NCBI RefSeq assembly: GCF_032452875.1
Contig: NC_083885.1
Span: 37,489,925-37,553,924, forward strand
Direction: 5' to 3'
DNA length: 64,000 nucleotides
Origin: Bos javanicus
Lineage: Eukaryota; Chordata; Mammalia; Artiodactyla; Bovidae
Shown: in pieces, positions 22,441 to 35,900 of the stretch
Position numbering within the stretch: position 1 is the first letter of the stretch
How the letters are laid out: each line of letters starts with the position of its first letter
Notes under the pieces: model-generated
Database searches by the model: none
What the model was told of the DNA's origin: nothing
What the model saw: only the letters and a program-made list of their open reading frames with translations
Program-made: the position numbers and the translations under genes

Positions 22441-25400
22441 GAATTGCATTTTTTTTTTTTTTTTAAAAAAAAGGACATACAGAACATACTAGGATCTGGG
22501 GTGTGGGTTTCAGTCTGTAACTTCAAAAAGATTTCATAGTCTTTTATTTTCTGGGCTCCAGTTATTTTAAATAGCACTGACTATTTGTTACCTTGAATTG
22601 ATTGTGCAAGAAATAGGATAAATTTGAATTTGACAAATATTTCATAGAATTTCTCCCTTAGAGGCAGAAGTATTCAAAATTGACAATGCAAAGGCATGTA
22701 AATGGGAATGAAAACTTAGCTCTAACACTTGGCTAAGGAAAGTTTGTTTTTATAAGCTATGCATTTGGAGGGCAAATCTCCCTTAGTCAGTTCCGAGCGC
22801 TTGCTGTTTTTGGATGATGGTGGGTGAATGCAGGCTACTTTGAAAGTGAAAGTAGCTTGCCCTGCTTAAGAGAGAGACCAGGTAAATTACAGACAGCTCA
22901 TGTTATATCTTAAGCAACTTCACCCAGACAGAAGAATTTACGTTACAGCTTTGTAACTTTCCTTTAAGTCACAGATTTTCTGTGATAACAAAATACATGC
23001 TGTTTTACAGAAGCTTTTCATTACACCCAGTAGCCCTACCCCATCACCCTTTTTGCTGTTATTGTCATTAACTGTTTTTGAACAGTGTAGTAGGGCATCC
23101 TTAGACCCTGGAAGGCTTTTCAGAAGTAAATGAAACAAACAAACAAAAAAAGATCATCACACTTTCTTTTAAAATACTACTTCCCCTTTTCAGAAACTCA
23201 ATGAGACCTAGAAAGGCTCACTTTTATACTTTTAATAGAATTATGTAAGTTTGATGCACAACTGGGATCAGCTCAGCCATCCACAGCACAGCAAGTTTTT
23301 GAACATTTAATTTTATATTTGAATAATTCTCCAGATCAGGCTATAATCATGAATGTCATATAAAAAGAATTTTTTAATAAATTACATAATTTCACAGATG
23401 TGCAAATACTTCTGAGAAAAAAATTACATTGATCAGTTTTTAATACCCCCCTGTCTCACCCTTCAGTCAAAGGGAAAAATAGCTTTTTTCCCATCTTTGT
23501 CTTCAGAAAGGTGCTAGATTGTAAACATCTGAAGGAAATGAAAGGGGGTTGGCCAGTCCACCCCAAACTCTTTCCAGATTTTCAATCCTTTCAGCAGCAG
23601 CCTTCAGTTTTCAGAAAAGAGGGAGGGTCTAGGGGAAAAAAAAAGAAAGGAGATGTCTCTGTTTATTATTAAAATTTAAAGTGAAAAGCATTGCTGTAAC
23701 TGGCTAATTTTGAATCTACTAATTTAGAGGGCTTGAACAACAAGAGGCAAAATTTAGAGAACGTATGTGCTGCAGTGATTGGGAAGATAAGGCATTTGCA
23801 GCTAATTAAGTCCTAATTCTGGAGAAAGGACAATAAGCAACAGATGGCTATCATTTCTTTTACAGCTTGTGAAACAATAGCATGTGGGTATTTAATTCAA
23901 AAACTATTCAGACAAACACAATTATTTTTACTTCGGCAGAAAGATGATTATTTGTATAGTGTTTCTAAAGCATAGCCTATGTATTCCTGTTTGAATAAAG
24001 GCATTTCAGAATTTCTGTGTTTTGCAAATACTGGAATATTTCCGGGAGCAACAATTGAAGTCATGAACCGTGGTCATTTTGGGAACAGTCACCTGTGGTT
24101 GAAATACTACTGTTACTCAGGGCAGACTGAACAAGTGCTTTTGAATACAAAACAAACAGTTGAATTAAGAGTCTTGAGTGTGTTGATTTTTCCATGTTTC
24201 TTTTGTTAAAAGCTTTGACTGGGGAATATTTCATGGCCTCTGTACCCATATAATATTTGGATATTTGATATGTCATCATAAAGATATTCTGAAGTGAAAA
24301 AATTGCGTTAGCATTTGGCTCATGGATAGTGATCTGGTTAAGTTGCAGTTTTTTAGGACTTCCTTAGACCGAACAGAAGTATTCTATTTTTTTGTTTTTT
24401 TGACTAAAATACTGAGAATAATTTATAAAAATAAAACAAGGTGTTGTATTCAGATCAGTAGGTATGAAATCACAATTGCCTCTTTGTCTTTCAGAAACCA
24501 TACATACCAGATGCAGTATGAGAAAAATAATCTGAAATGTTGGGTTTATTTTCAATATGCAAGTAGTGTAAAAATATGCAAGCTCTGATCGCAGTGTGCT
24601 AGAAACTACTCCACAAAAAAATGTGTAACGAAAGCTGTTACTATAAGTGCGGTTCATGTATTGGAACAGCTGTGACAGCCTGATACAGTTTAACACTTGT
24701 TCAATTATAAGAAAAAGAAATTCAGAAGGGAACTTGATTTAGATAAGAATTTTAAGTAATCCTTAAAATTTCCCAAGTAACTTCTTCTTCCAGTCAAAAT
24801 CTCACCTTTCCTCCTACTTTGTTCTCTTCTCTAGCCCTGTATTTAGTGTCCAGCCCAGTTCTAGAGACCTGGGAAGTAACAGCTGCCCTTGACTGGACCA
24901 CTTTCTTCTTCCAAATTCTGCTCATATTTTATGTTTTTTTGAGTGTCTGGGTTACAGCGATTTGCAAATTATTTCAGGTGTCTGCTCTTTTGTATTCACT
25001 TAGGAAATTGCAAAGAAATCGTCTAGTAGCTGGCCACACTTTTCATTATGCCCATTTCTTTTTTCGTTTTCAGGTGATTTTACTGTGCTTTTGCGGCAGA
25101 TAGATTTCAGTGCCTACAAGAAAGGCTGACACTGATATCGATACCAAACCTGTAGTTCTGGGAATTTGTGCACATGTCACTGTTTTCCTTTTGTTTAGCA
25201 AATGCTTGATTGATGTGTGTGCAATGTATGTGATTATGTGTATATATCACATACATGTTATATATATGTGTGTATGTATGTATCTGTACACACATGTATG
25301 CTATAATGTTTGTGGTTCATCTAAACTCTTTCTTGGAGTAACTAAATACATAAGGAACATATGTTCCCAAATGTGAAATTTCTTTTGTTTAGATTAACTT

Positions 25401-28393
25401 TTTATTTTTCTAAGCAGTTGTCTCTATGGTTTGTTATCTGTATAAAGGTTTAATTTTGTTAATACTGCATATTTTGAGAGTTCATATTAATAGTGTTTGC
25501 TTGATGTCCTTAAAAGTCAACATCTTCATATTATTTTGAAATTGTCCTCCTTCAAAACAAAAAAAAAATTACTCAAAACAAAAATCAACCGTTAACAGAA
25601 ATTATTTAGTATTTTTAATCTTAAAGACAATTATTTTTTCACTTTGACTAAAAGTAAAAAGCACAGGCATTTTAAAGAATTCTCAAATTTCAGTGTTTAT
25701 GATCAAGTCCTGCTGGTAGACAGTGGGGAGAAGTATGTGTTTGTACCAAGGGGACAAATGATCCTCAAAACTGTGTTTACAGAGTTGCTTATCTTAGCTT
25801 CAGAATTTCCATTAACTTTACATTATTGAAGTATTTGAAAGTGGATGAGAGAAATAAAATACTGAACTTTTTCAAATGGTTTTTGGGACACTTAGCATGC
25901 AAGAACCTGACAAAAGAGTCTGTGCATTAAGACTCAGGCTGGAGAGGGGAGAAATGGCAAAAGCTACCTCTTTTCATTCTATAGTGGTTGGTATGGGCAA
26001 TTTAAAGTAGGATCCTGGAATTTCCAGACCCCAACTCTATCTTCTAAGTCATTTCTGTACCTGGAATAAAATGTTGCTGTTGAAATTATTGACATAATAG
26101 TCCCCATGAGGACTCATAGCCATCAAAGTGAAATCTCACAATAAATTCAGAGGCCACCTGGAGAACCACCGTTAAAGAGCTTTTTAGAGGGGGGAAAAAA
26201 AAACTTTAAAAGCTTAATTCTTCTTAAATATAAGTTCACTGATCATGTTTCTGTACCACTTTCCTAGAGTTTAGTTCTTTACTTTTAGCTTTGTTAAATA
26301 ATCCTTTAAAGCTTTTTTGACAGCAAAAATGCTGTGTTTTGTATAGATGACATCACTAGCCCAACTCCAGCCACGTTGAAAGCCAAGGGGTTACTAAGCA
26401 ATAAACCTCGGTCAGGATTTCTGCGTGTCTCGGGGCATAAAAGCCTTAAAACGTGAGGTGGGTCTTAGTGATCTGTGGGACAAACACTCCTACTATAATA
26501 CCAGAAGCATTATTGATCAGTTTGGGGGGAACATTTTTTTAAAAGCTAATTAGTCTTTGCAGAGTCGAATAACTAATGCTGTTTTACACTTAGCACTCAG
26601 GCGGTGCTTTTCATCTTCAAAGTGCTTTGAAAACATTAACTAATTAATCATTAGCTAATTTAGCAACTGACGATAAAAGTTAAGGGACTAAAAGAGGCTG
26701 GATTCTACCAGCGTTTTGTGCACAGTGACCTCTCTCTGGAGTCAAAGGGAAGGTCTTTGTCTGGAAGGGAACCCTGGGGCGGGCCACCAGGTGTGGGTAA
26801 CGATAGGGGACACTGCTCAGGTAATATCTGAAGAGAACTGAAACAAAATCTTTTAGATACACACTCCTGGACAATCTTGACATTCAGCTTTTTTTTTTTC
26901 TCTTGGTTTAAAAAAACCAGTTTTTTTAAAAAAGGCAGCTTTGTAGCAGGAAGCCTAACAAATATCCAGAGTATATAGGTATGCTGAAATTTACAAGTAT
27001 GACTATCCATGGGCAGAATGAAAAGTGTGTGCATTAATGATCTTTATCTCCCTGGGTCCAGTGCCATGTACTCCATGAATACTACCGTGGAAATCTAGCT
27101 TAGTTTGGGAAACTCAGCGTAGAAAGAGCATAAGAGAATTTTCCTACATGTCGTGACAAACGGCATGCTTTCCAGGGGGCTTGTCTGCTCTGCACTGTAG
27201 CCCCATCCATTATGTGAATGAGATGTGAAAATAGTTCTTGTTTCTCTGAGATATCAGCAGACCGCACAAGCTGAGTTTCTTTAAAAATACGGAGACAGTT
27301 CATCTATAGCCTTATGCTGAATGAGTGAGTATGTGTGGTCCAGCTCATTTAAAGAAAAAAAACACTCCACAAAAGCCACCGGTATTAGGGAATGTGGTAC
27401 CAGTGACTGCAGTTTTGAAGATTGAATATACTTTGTTTTGCATTCAGTTTCTTTTCATTCCCACATACCCCTTTCCTGCAATGAGGAAAAGCAAGATTTC
27501 AGAGTATTAAGCAATGTTAAATGTTAAAAATTTATCTACATTCTTGCCTGTTATCACCAAACGGTTGGTAAAGGAGGGGGGCAGAGACAGGTGGTATTTA
27601 CGGTTTTTCAGAGTGAGTGCTACAAAAAGAAGACTAATTATCGAAAACTTCCCACCAACCAAACTTGGATATCCTGCAGATAGTAAAGGGCAATGGAAAT
27701 AGACAATGCATATCTAATACAGTCTGTTAGTTACTGCAGAATTACTTGGTGTTCTGTTGGAGAAATTTAAATGGAGATTTTGCACACATGCCCTGGGATA
27801 GTGCTAAGACTTTACTCCTAGTCGTATTTTGGGTCTATGCAGAGCTACACTGTCTTAACCCTGAACTTGGCAATAATTCTAACTTTACTAGCTCTCTTGA
27901 ATTTAAACCTATGTATCTCCCCACTACCTTCTCCTGTTAATATTTTCTTCTAGAGGGGTGATTTTTAAAGATCCACAACAAGGTTTCAAATTATATTTCT
28001 TGTTGAGAAATTAAAATTTTACACCTTCCCTGTTAACATTTTCTTTTTTTTTTTTTTTTCAGAAGGAGAAGTACTTCCTTTTTAAAGATCATCTATTTCT
28101 CAGTTTGCTGTTTAACTGTAAAGCTCTATAATTTAAACACTTTGAATAAAACAATTCTTTTCCCCATTCTCTGTCTCAGCCCCCTGCTTGCCCCAAGATC
28201 TCAGCAGAGTGGCAATTTTTCCCCTTTGCTTTTGGGGAATATCCTTTAGACAGCTGCCATCCATGAGCCAACTTTCCCCTTTAGCTCTCTCCCTAGAACT
28301 TGTGAGTGAGTCCTTTGGAAAGGTCAGGAGCCCTGATTAGCCTTGAGGTTAAAGAAATTATTGAATGTAGATTGCTATCCTCCCATTCACACC
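22441..28393. other. Transposon-poor unique block, part 3
   Basis: No gene is seen. The block opens with an uninterrupted T-run followed directly by an A-run (about 22449-22473). It also contains a GT/AT-alternating stretch at about 25213-25300, a possible ancient amniote SINE at 26585-26665 and a strong-looking acceptor-like tract at 28032-28062. No lineage-specific transposon is visible. Confidence 0.5.
26585..26665. mobile_element. Possible ancient amniote MIR-like SINE
   Basis: 'gcttttcatcttcaaagtgc' then 'gaaaacattaactaattaat' resembles a MIR-related SINE known across amniotes, whose copies are often retained as conserved non-coding elements. The match is from memory and the stretch is short. 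It also contains several TAAT cores. Confidence 0.35.
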
Positions 28394-28410
28394 TATTTTA
28401 CCGTATTCTT

Positions 28411-28618
28411 TTCTATAATTATTTATTTTTGATTGACTGATTTACAATATTGGTTTGGTTTAATTTCTGTCACACATCAACATGAATGAACCGTAGGTGT
28501 ACATACGGCCTCTCGCTCTCATATCTCTCTCCCACCTCCTGCCCATGCCCGCCCCTCTAGGTTAAAGAGCCCCAGCTTGAGTTCCCTGAGTCATGCAGCA
28601 AATTCCCATTGGATTTCT
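28411..28618 (-). mobile_element. L1 3' UTR fragment, ruminant-specific
   Basis: Reading from the T/A-rich left edge (the tail on the opposite strand), 'catcaacatgaatgaaccg', then the pyrimidine-rich 'cccacctcctgcccatgccc' and 'gcagcaaattcccattgg', is the ruminant L1 3' UTR in antisense. A 17-bp duplication, tattttaccgtattctt at 28394-28410 and tattttaccttattctt at 28619-28635 (one mismatch), frames it precisely. Confidence 0.82.
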
Positions 28619-28712
28619 TATTTTACCTTATTCTTATATCTTTAACAAATATTATTTTATGCATCAACATGAATCATCACCACATAGAGAATTACGTGAG
28701 ATTAGTATCCTA

Positions 28713-28848
28713 TGGGATTCTCCAGGCAAGAGTACTGGAGTGGGTTGCCATTTCCTTCTTCAGGGGATCTTCCTGACCCAGGGATCAAACCCAGGTCTCC
28801 TGCATTCCAGGCAGACACTTTAACCTCTTAGCCACCAGGGAAGCCCAG
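28713..28848 (-). mobile_element. Bov-tA SINE, 3'-truncated
   Basis: 'attctccaggcaagagtact' through 'gatcaaacccaggtctcc' to 'gccaccagggaagccc' is Bov-tA in antisense, with the tail portion missing. Perfect 9-bp flanks agtatccta at 28704-28712 and 28849-28857. Confidence 0.93.
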
Positions 28849-28860
28849 AGTATCCTACAA

Positions 28861-29094
28861 CAGTTGTTATCAAAGTTTGAGGGGTTGATTTTGATCTGAG
28901 GAGACATCTGATAATGTCTGGTGACCTTGTTGATTATCCCAGCTATGTGTATGTAGAGGGTTACCAGTGATATCTGTTGGGTAGGAGTTGGGGATGCTGT
29001 TTACCACCTTATAATGCACAGGAAATCCCCCTGTAACAAGGAATTATCTACCTCCCCCAAATGCGAATGGTGTGCAGATTGAGAATCTTTGCTG
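28861..29094 (+). mobile_element. MER20 (hAT-Charlie DNA transposon)
   Basis: Begins 'cagttgttatcaaagtttga', continues through 'gataatgtctggtgacc' and 'ataatgcacaggaaatcccc', and ends 'agattgagaatctttg', matching MER20 end to end with moderate divergence. MER20 copies are known in placentals for having been recruited as endometrial enhancers. Nothing here shows whether this copy is active. A second, minus-strand copy lies at 52751-52880. Confidence 0.8.
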
Positions 29095-29095
29095 T

Positions 29096-29245
29096 TTACT
29101 TACTTTTCACTTTCATGCATTGGAGAAGGAAATGGCAACCCACTCCAGTGTTCTTGCCTGGAGAATCCCAGGGACGGGGGAGCCTGGTGGGCTGCCGTCT
29201 ATGGGGTCGCACAGAGTCGGACACGACTGAAGCGACTTAGCAGCA
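29096..29245 (+). mobile_element. Bov-A2 SINE, 3' monomer only
   Basis: Starts in the inter-monomer linker 'ttttcactttcatgcattgg' and ends at 'gaagcgacttagcagca', so the first monomer is missing. It abuts the MER20 end directly. Confidence 0.92.
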
Positions 29246-29953
29246 AACCTATACTTGGAATATATAGGCAGTAGCTTTTAGGTAGGAAATTGTTTTCTTT
29301 TGATAGTGCTTATAAAACAGATTCTTAATTGGGGGTGATAGTCCCTTCTTGCTTCTATACATCAATTTCCTCAGTTTGATTAGTTTTATATAGAGAGGGG
29401 GAAATGGCTCTGCTTGATTTCCATTTCTCACTTTTAAAGATCATAGAACAAGTCAGCTGAAATTAAAGAGAAGTGTACAAATGAGCAAAGGATGCATTGG
29501 TGGAAATGTAAGTCCAGCTTGCAAAAATTTGACAGATTTTTGGTTTTTGAAGGATAACCTTAGCTTCTGCATCCCAAGCAGCATAAGGAGATAGAAAAAG
29601 ACACTTTATGCATATGATGTCAAGGGTTTTCTCTAGATTTTCACTCTTCTTCACCCCAGATGACCAGGACCCTTGCTTTTCATTTTGTGATTTTAGGTGT
29701 TAAACAAATCTCTTGCAGGAAAGATATTGGCACATATTCTTGTGAAAAATCACAAGCTAGAGATTACAGGAAATGACACCAAGGTTGTTCTGGGTGTTGT
29801 TAACTTGTTACTAAATAGTAGTTGGAAGGAGATGAAAGGAGAGCCTTTAGCTGGAAATTAAGAAGCAAAACGCTGGGAGGAGATCTCAGAGTAAGAATAT
29901 AATGGTCTATGATAAGAACTGTTGTTTTAATGACAACATATATTGTCATTATA

Positions 29954-29990
29954 TATGTGTGTGCATGTGTGTGTGTGTGTGTGTGTGTAT
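29954..29990. repeat. (TG)n microsatellite
   Basis: About 15 TG dinucleotides with one interruption, followed by alternating TA/TG. Likely length-polymorphic. Confidence 0.9.
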
Positions 29991-32900
29991 GTATATACAC
30001 ACTTATCTGTTTTGAATGCTGAAGGGTATAGAACTGGATATCTCTCCAATTACATCTATTTGCCTTTTAAACTAGCCTTACTGTTTTAAGTGAAGTTGAA
30101 CTTCACTTTCCCAGTAGATGGCATTGTAGTCTGTTCAGTGGAAAAGGGCTTCCCCTAACCATCAGGACTTTAATTTTTTTTTATTCCTCTGAGCTTCTTC
30201 CTTGATAATGTACCCCCTCCCTCTTGCATTAAATACTAGCTTGAGGTTATAAATAAGAATCTTGTTTTTGCTAGTTACCTGTAACTCTCAAAAGATTTGA
30301 TTTAAAAAAAAAAGATACAGTAGATAATTTAATATCCTTATATCAAATGAAAAAATATAAAGACTAGACCTGAGAGTGCGGCATATAGAAAAAATATGCA
30401 AGCATGGAATAGTCTCAGAATACACTGTTTCAAAACGAGAGCTGCCTCTGATCTTCCTAAGTATACTTTTCTATATTAATTCATTGTATTTACAGCATTT
30501 TGATGTCAGTGTGAATAGAAGCCTTGAAAAAGTTATTCCATGTCAAAGATTTTCAGATACAATGTATTCTTCTTGACTGAACCCATCTTTATTAACTCAT
30601 TGTTTTTAAACTCTTTTTTAAAAAAACTGTCTTGTCTAGGTGCATTACATGTGGGATAGTTGCATATTTTTATTTAATTATAAATATTATTTTCATGATA
30701 GTTTTTTCTTCTTTTAAACCATGAAACCTATAAATAACAGTGGTAATTGATTGAGCTAGGGTAAGTTGTCATTCCTTGATGTTACAAAATGGTTGTTACA
30801 TCATTCTTATTATTGTTTTGCTTATTATGAAGAGCCCTGAATAATGGTCAGAACATTAAACTGAATTTCAATAAAAGAAATAATGATATGGTGAAAAAAG
30901 ATACATTGTTTGTTTAAAAATTCATAATAAGGATTTGCCTATGTAAATACTTTTTAAAAATAGAGATTGAGTGTATTGACAATTACAATCAAAATGGATT
31001 TTCTATTTTTGTAGATGAACTTGCAAGATGAAAAAAACATATTTGTACTTTTCTGTGTGTGTTTTAACAGCATCTGGGTTTTCCCTTGAGTCCTTGTTTT
31101 CCTGTGAAGCTATTATGTTCTCTTTTTAAAAATATTTTGCTGAAACTGTAAACTTTTTTTCCCCAGATAAAAATCCTTTTTCTACTGAATATAATCTGTA
31201 TTTCTCTGATAGTCATTTGGTAATAATATTTGACTTCCATTTATCAATACTGTTTCTTTCCATTATTTTTAATCACAAGATTATGAGCTATGTATTTAGT
31301 TATTATTTAAGCTAAATGGTGTCTTTGGCTGTTAGCTCAAAAAGATAATGTCCCAATATCAGGATTAAGTTTTCATCTATATCAACTGGCTTAAAAATAC
31401 CAACTTGATTCCTTTTGAATTAACTGAGTCTTATTTTATTTTATTTTTTTCAATATCACCTATCACCATAGTAACCACTAGCTGTCAGTTCAGCTTCTGA
31501 CATTTTTCTCATTTGGTAAGATTTCAGAATTGCCATCCTCCCTGCCAACATGTCATGAACAAGAAAAAAAAATTGCATGAAAAATCTAATGGGTGTCTGG
31601 TCTGATTGTCCTCATTCGTGGCAGGAAAGACAAAAACTGATGAATTGTGAAATGTATTCAGAGGGATTCAAGGAAGCAAGTGCCTGGGACCCCCTCCCCC
31701 CAACACCTCGTTTTCATTTTGTTATGCTTGATGCACTGTACATGCTTACCCTGACACTTGGGTTTGTAGAAATTTAAGATGAACAATTTTTACATTCACC
31801 CTGCTGATCTCTCTCCCCTACCTTGTTTTTTTTTTTTTTGTAAAAACTCATCATTAAAAATAAAGTTACCGGGGCTCATATTTAGCATGATTTCTCACTC
31901 GGATCATCGATTTTTAGTAGTCCAAATTGGTTTCCAATATTTAAGATGTTATGCTTGCAAACGCACAGCTCTGTTTTGGAGCCACATGTGGACCATGGAT
32001 GCACCCAGTGGGTTTTGCATGTGTGTGGTGTGCGCGGGTGGTTGAGAAAGGATATTAGGCCCATTTGAAAAAAGAAACAAAGCTGATTCTGGACCTTTTC
32101 TAGCGGTTTGTTTTTCATGGCAAAGAAAACTAGGAGAAACGCTGTTATTTTCTAATTCTTCCCAGTACTCTGGTTTAACAAATGAATGGGGGTTACATGC
32201 TAATGAATTTCTACCCCAAGTATCTGGCTGGGTAATTGATGAAAGGAGCTAGTTTTGTACTTATTTTCTTCTTTTTTGATTGCCAGACTTGTTAGAGCAA
32301 AAAGCAAAAAAGAAAGGGAAGTGATAATATACTTTAGCTGATGTAAACATGCAAGTTATTGAATAAATGTTACTGATATGACACAAACATATACCCTGTA
32401 CATGAATCTTATCACTGACACTAGGCAAGACATATAATATGTATGTGGTTTGAATACAAGTAAACATATTAAATACATTAGTGTGTATTATGCACACAGA
32501 TGTCCATGTTGTTAATTTATCCTTAAGCTATCTAGGTGTACATGGACTTGATAAAACTTACGAGTCTTTCCAGAGGTTTTATTTTGAGTGAGATCAATCT
32601 TATAGGGTATTTTTTTCATGACTGTCTACAAAGTCAGGCTCAGCAGCAGGAACTCATTCCAGAAACATAAAGCTGATTTGATAAGCAGCTGCAGAATCCA
32701 ATGCCTTTTACTAACGGGTGGACAACCCAGGATCATGCATGTACACATCGGGATGTTTCCATTTCACATTTCATATGCTATGGCTTTAGCTCCTTTTAAA
32801 AAATTCACACACTGGATGGTTTGGGGATGTGTTGTAGAATTACTGCAGATTTTTATTCCCAACTGTATTTAAACATTACATATGGCTAGGAAGGAATGGA

Positions 32901-35900
32901 GAGGCCTAAAGAAAAATATCTCCATTAAGAACCAAAGTTTCTTAATTTGAAAGCAAAGTCACATATATATCTTTGGTATAATTTATATGAATATTAAAAC
33001 ACTTAATGTTCAGGGTAGGTGGATTGATAACATGATTTTGGCATTGATGATTAATGGTGTGCTTGAAATATACAAGCATAAGTGCATACATATGTATGTG
33101 GCTATAATGTGTGTATAAAATAAGCAATTTGGTTCATCATGCTTTTGTTATTTGATTCTTTATAAATTTAAACACTTAGGAGAAACCAGACAAATAATGC
33201 CTGAATGTTTTCTGCTATTATTATGAAAAAAATATAACCCTTGAGAAATAACTTGAAAATTGATATTGAATCTCAGGGTATATTTCAAACACATATTTGG
33301 AAGTGGAAAATAGAAAGTATTTTTTGCATACCGGCAAATAAATTTACCTTATAAACGAAAAAAGCTAGAAAACCATAAATCTTTTAATAAATAATATTTT
33401 TATAAGCTGCATTTTAAAATGAATGGTGTAAACAGAATATACTTTAATGCTTTTATGCTTTATAAGATTTATAACAATAATCAACAAAACCTTGTAACTG
33501 TGTTTGCACCTTATGTGCCTTCAAGCCATTGGACCTTGCAGTTAATTGTATAAATTCTATACACTATGGGAAATCACGATGTATCATTTATATTCAGCGT
33601 GTGTCATGTGTATAAATATTAAAATATATTAGCCAAAAATGGCTGATTATTCCTCAAACATTTTGTGATAAATCTTATCATTTTATGGGTTGGGTGGGGG
33701 AACCTAAATATTTTATGTTATTTGGAAATATTCTTTAAACAACCTAGATTTATTATTAACATTTTAAACATTTATAACTGCGTTAAAATATTTGGAGACT
33801 TAGCTCACTGAACAGCCATATACCCGAGTAAAGTTATTTTTGTATGCAGTATACACCAGCAGTTCAGACTTCACTGTTCTCCAGTGTGGTTCCTGCATTA
33901 ACTGTTCTCTGGTGCCAAACTTATGTACATGAAACACCCATTTGTGCATGTCTTAAGAGTTACCTGGTATCACTGATACAGATCCAGATTGGAATACCAT
34001 ATTCTCTGTATGTGCAGGGATAGTTTGAAATCTATTTAATTATAATTCTTATCCTTAATTTTTAAAAATCCTGTCCTAGACAGAAAGGCAACGTGTAGGT
34101 GAATTTTTGTATGCGAATACTCTTTTTTTATTTTCAATGTGTATTTGAGGAGCTATTTTTAAAATGTGGGTTGTATATATTCATACATAAACACACAAGT
34201 CAAATATACAAAGGCTTGACGTAATAGCAAATGTAAAAAATTAGAGTGATACATATTTATTGAGACTGATAGAGATGCCTAATGAATAAACAAACACAAG
34301 GTTGAATTGTTTTACAAATGTATTTGGCAACTGCCCGTAGCAGTGAGTGTGTACATTTTGAGGGGAGGAAATGTCAGAACAGAGTCTTGTAAATACATGC
34401 AGCTGGAAAGAATAAAATAAAAAATGATGGCTAGCGCTGACAGGCAGACTTGGGGTGTATGATATACTTTGTTCATTTGATTCTTAGAACTCAGTCGGGG
34501 GTTAAATTGGAATCCAGACATCAAAGAATTCTTCCACCAGACCCAAATTTTGCCCGTATAATTTTTTTTCTTACAGTTGTCATAATTTTAGCTAATTTCA
34601 CAGTGCAATAAATTTTTACCGTTTGAAGTCTTTTTTTTTTAATATGCACACAGTATGTATATATCTCATGTGAACTCCCCACACACTTGATATTGGGTAC
34701 ACCTACACATAAAAATGACACACACGTATGTATATTACACATGTGTCTATGCATGCACATTACAGATGGGGAGAGAAATGGCGCAGGCAGCCACTGCATT
34801 CATCTGACCCCAATCTTAAAATATTAAAGAGAAAACAACAACTGTTTTCAGTAGCGATACATTTGTTTCTTTTTCCTCTTTTACCATTCCCACCTCCCCA
34901 CCCCACCCCATCCCCAACACTGTTGTGTCTGAAAATGTTGGAAGCATGTGGTGCTGCATATTTGGAGGTTTTGCAGATTTCTGTACGATTTTTATCTGAA
35001 GGTCAGGTCTGAGGAAATACATCAGGTTGGGATGTTTGCCGTTTGCCATTTAGCCTTGCTCTGCTTATCAGATCATTTTGTCCTGTGGGCCACAAACAGG
35101 GAACTCCTCTAAAGAGAAAGTAAAAGTAAGCATGATTGTATTTATATGCAAGTTTTTCCTTTTTAAAGAGTTAACACCTTTTTTTAGGTATACTTAATTT
35201 TAAGCATTCCTTAGGTTCATCGGCTTATGTTTATAATTCAATTTACCATTTGCATTTTGCAAATAAAAATGTTAAAGGTGAATGCTTTTTTTTCTCCCTT
35301 TGTAAAAGAAAAAACAGTGATAAATCACATCCATAAGGTGTCATTTCTGAGCCACTGGTGTGAGTTCACTATGCTTGGTTTTACCTGAATATGCCACTTA
35401 TGATAAAGAAACCCATATAAATTGAAGATGAGGATTCTCTTTACTTGTGCTTTCTATAGCTCTAAGAATCTTGTTTTCTAGCTGATGAACTTGTCTGTTT
35501 TCAAATGAGCTATGCTCATGCAGGCCTGAATAATATGGTCACCACCACCACCAGAGTATATAAGCAAGCTGTGGCTCCTATTCCATGAAATTAACATTGT
35601 TTATGGAAGCCCCAGATGGAGAGAGAATTTCATACCATAAATTGTGTGAATTAAATTTATTCAAGGTAGCTATCCAATCTTCACCACTTCATGCAGTATT
35701 CAAAGGTCATGCAGAGCCAAGGAAAATGAACTTTCATTCTCCTGCTATTAAGAAAGGATCTCCTCCCATTTACATGGAGAGTGATTAGACAGGAGCCATA
35801 TTGGAAAACAAAAGCCATTATGAGCAAGTATTGGTCATGGCTTTTGGGAACCAGGTAAGAGATGCCTATTGGCTTTTAGGATTATTGGGTAACTAATTAT

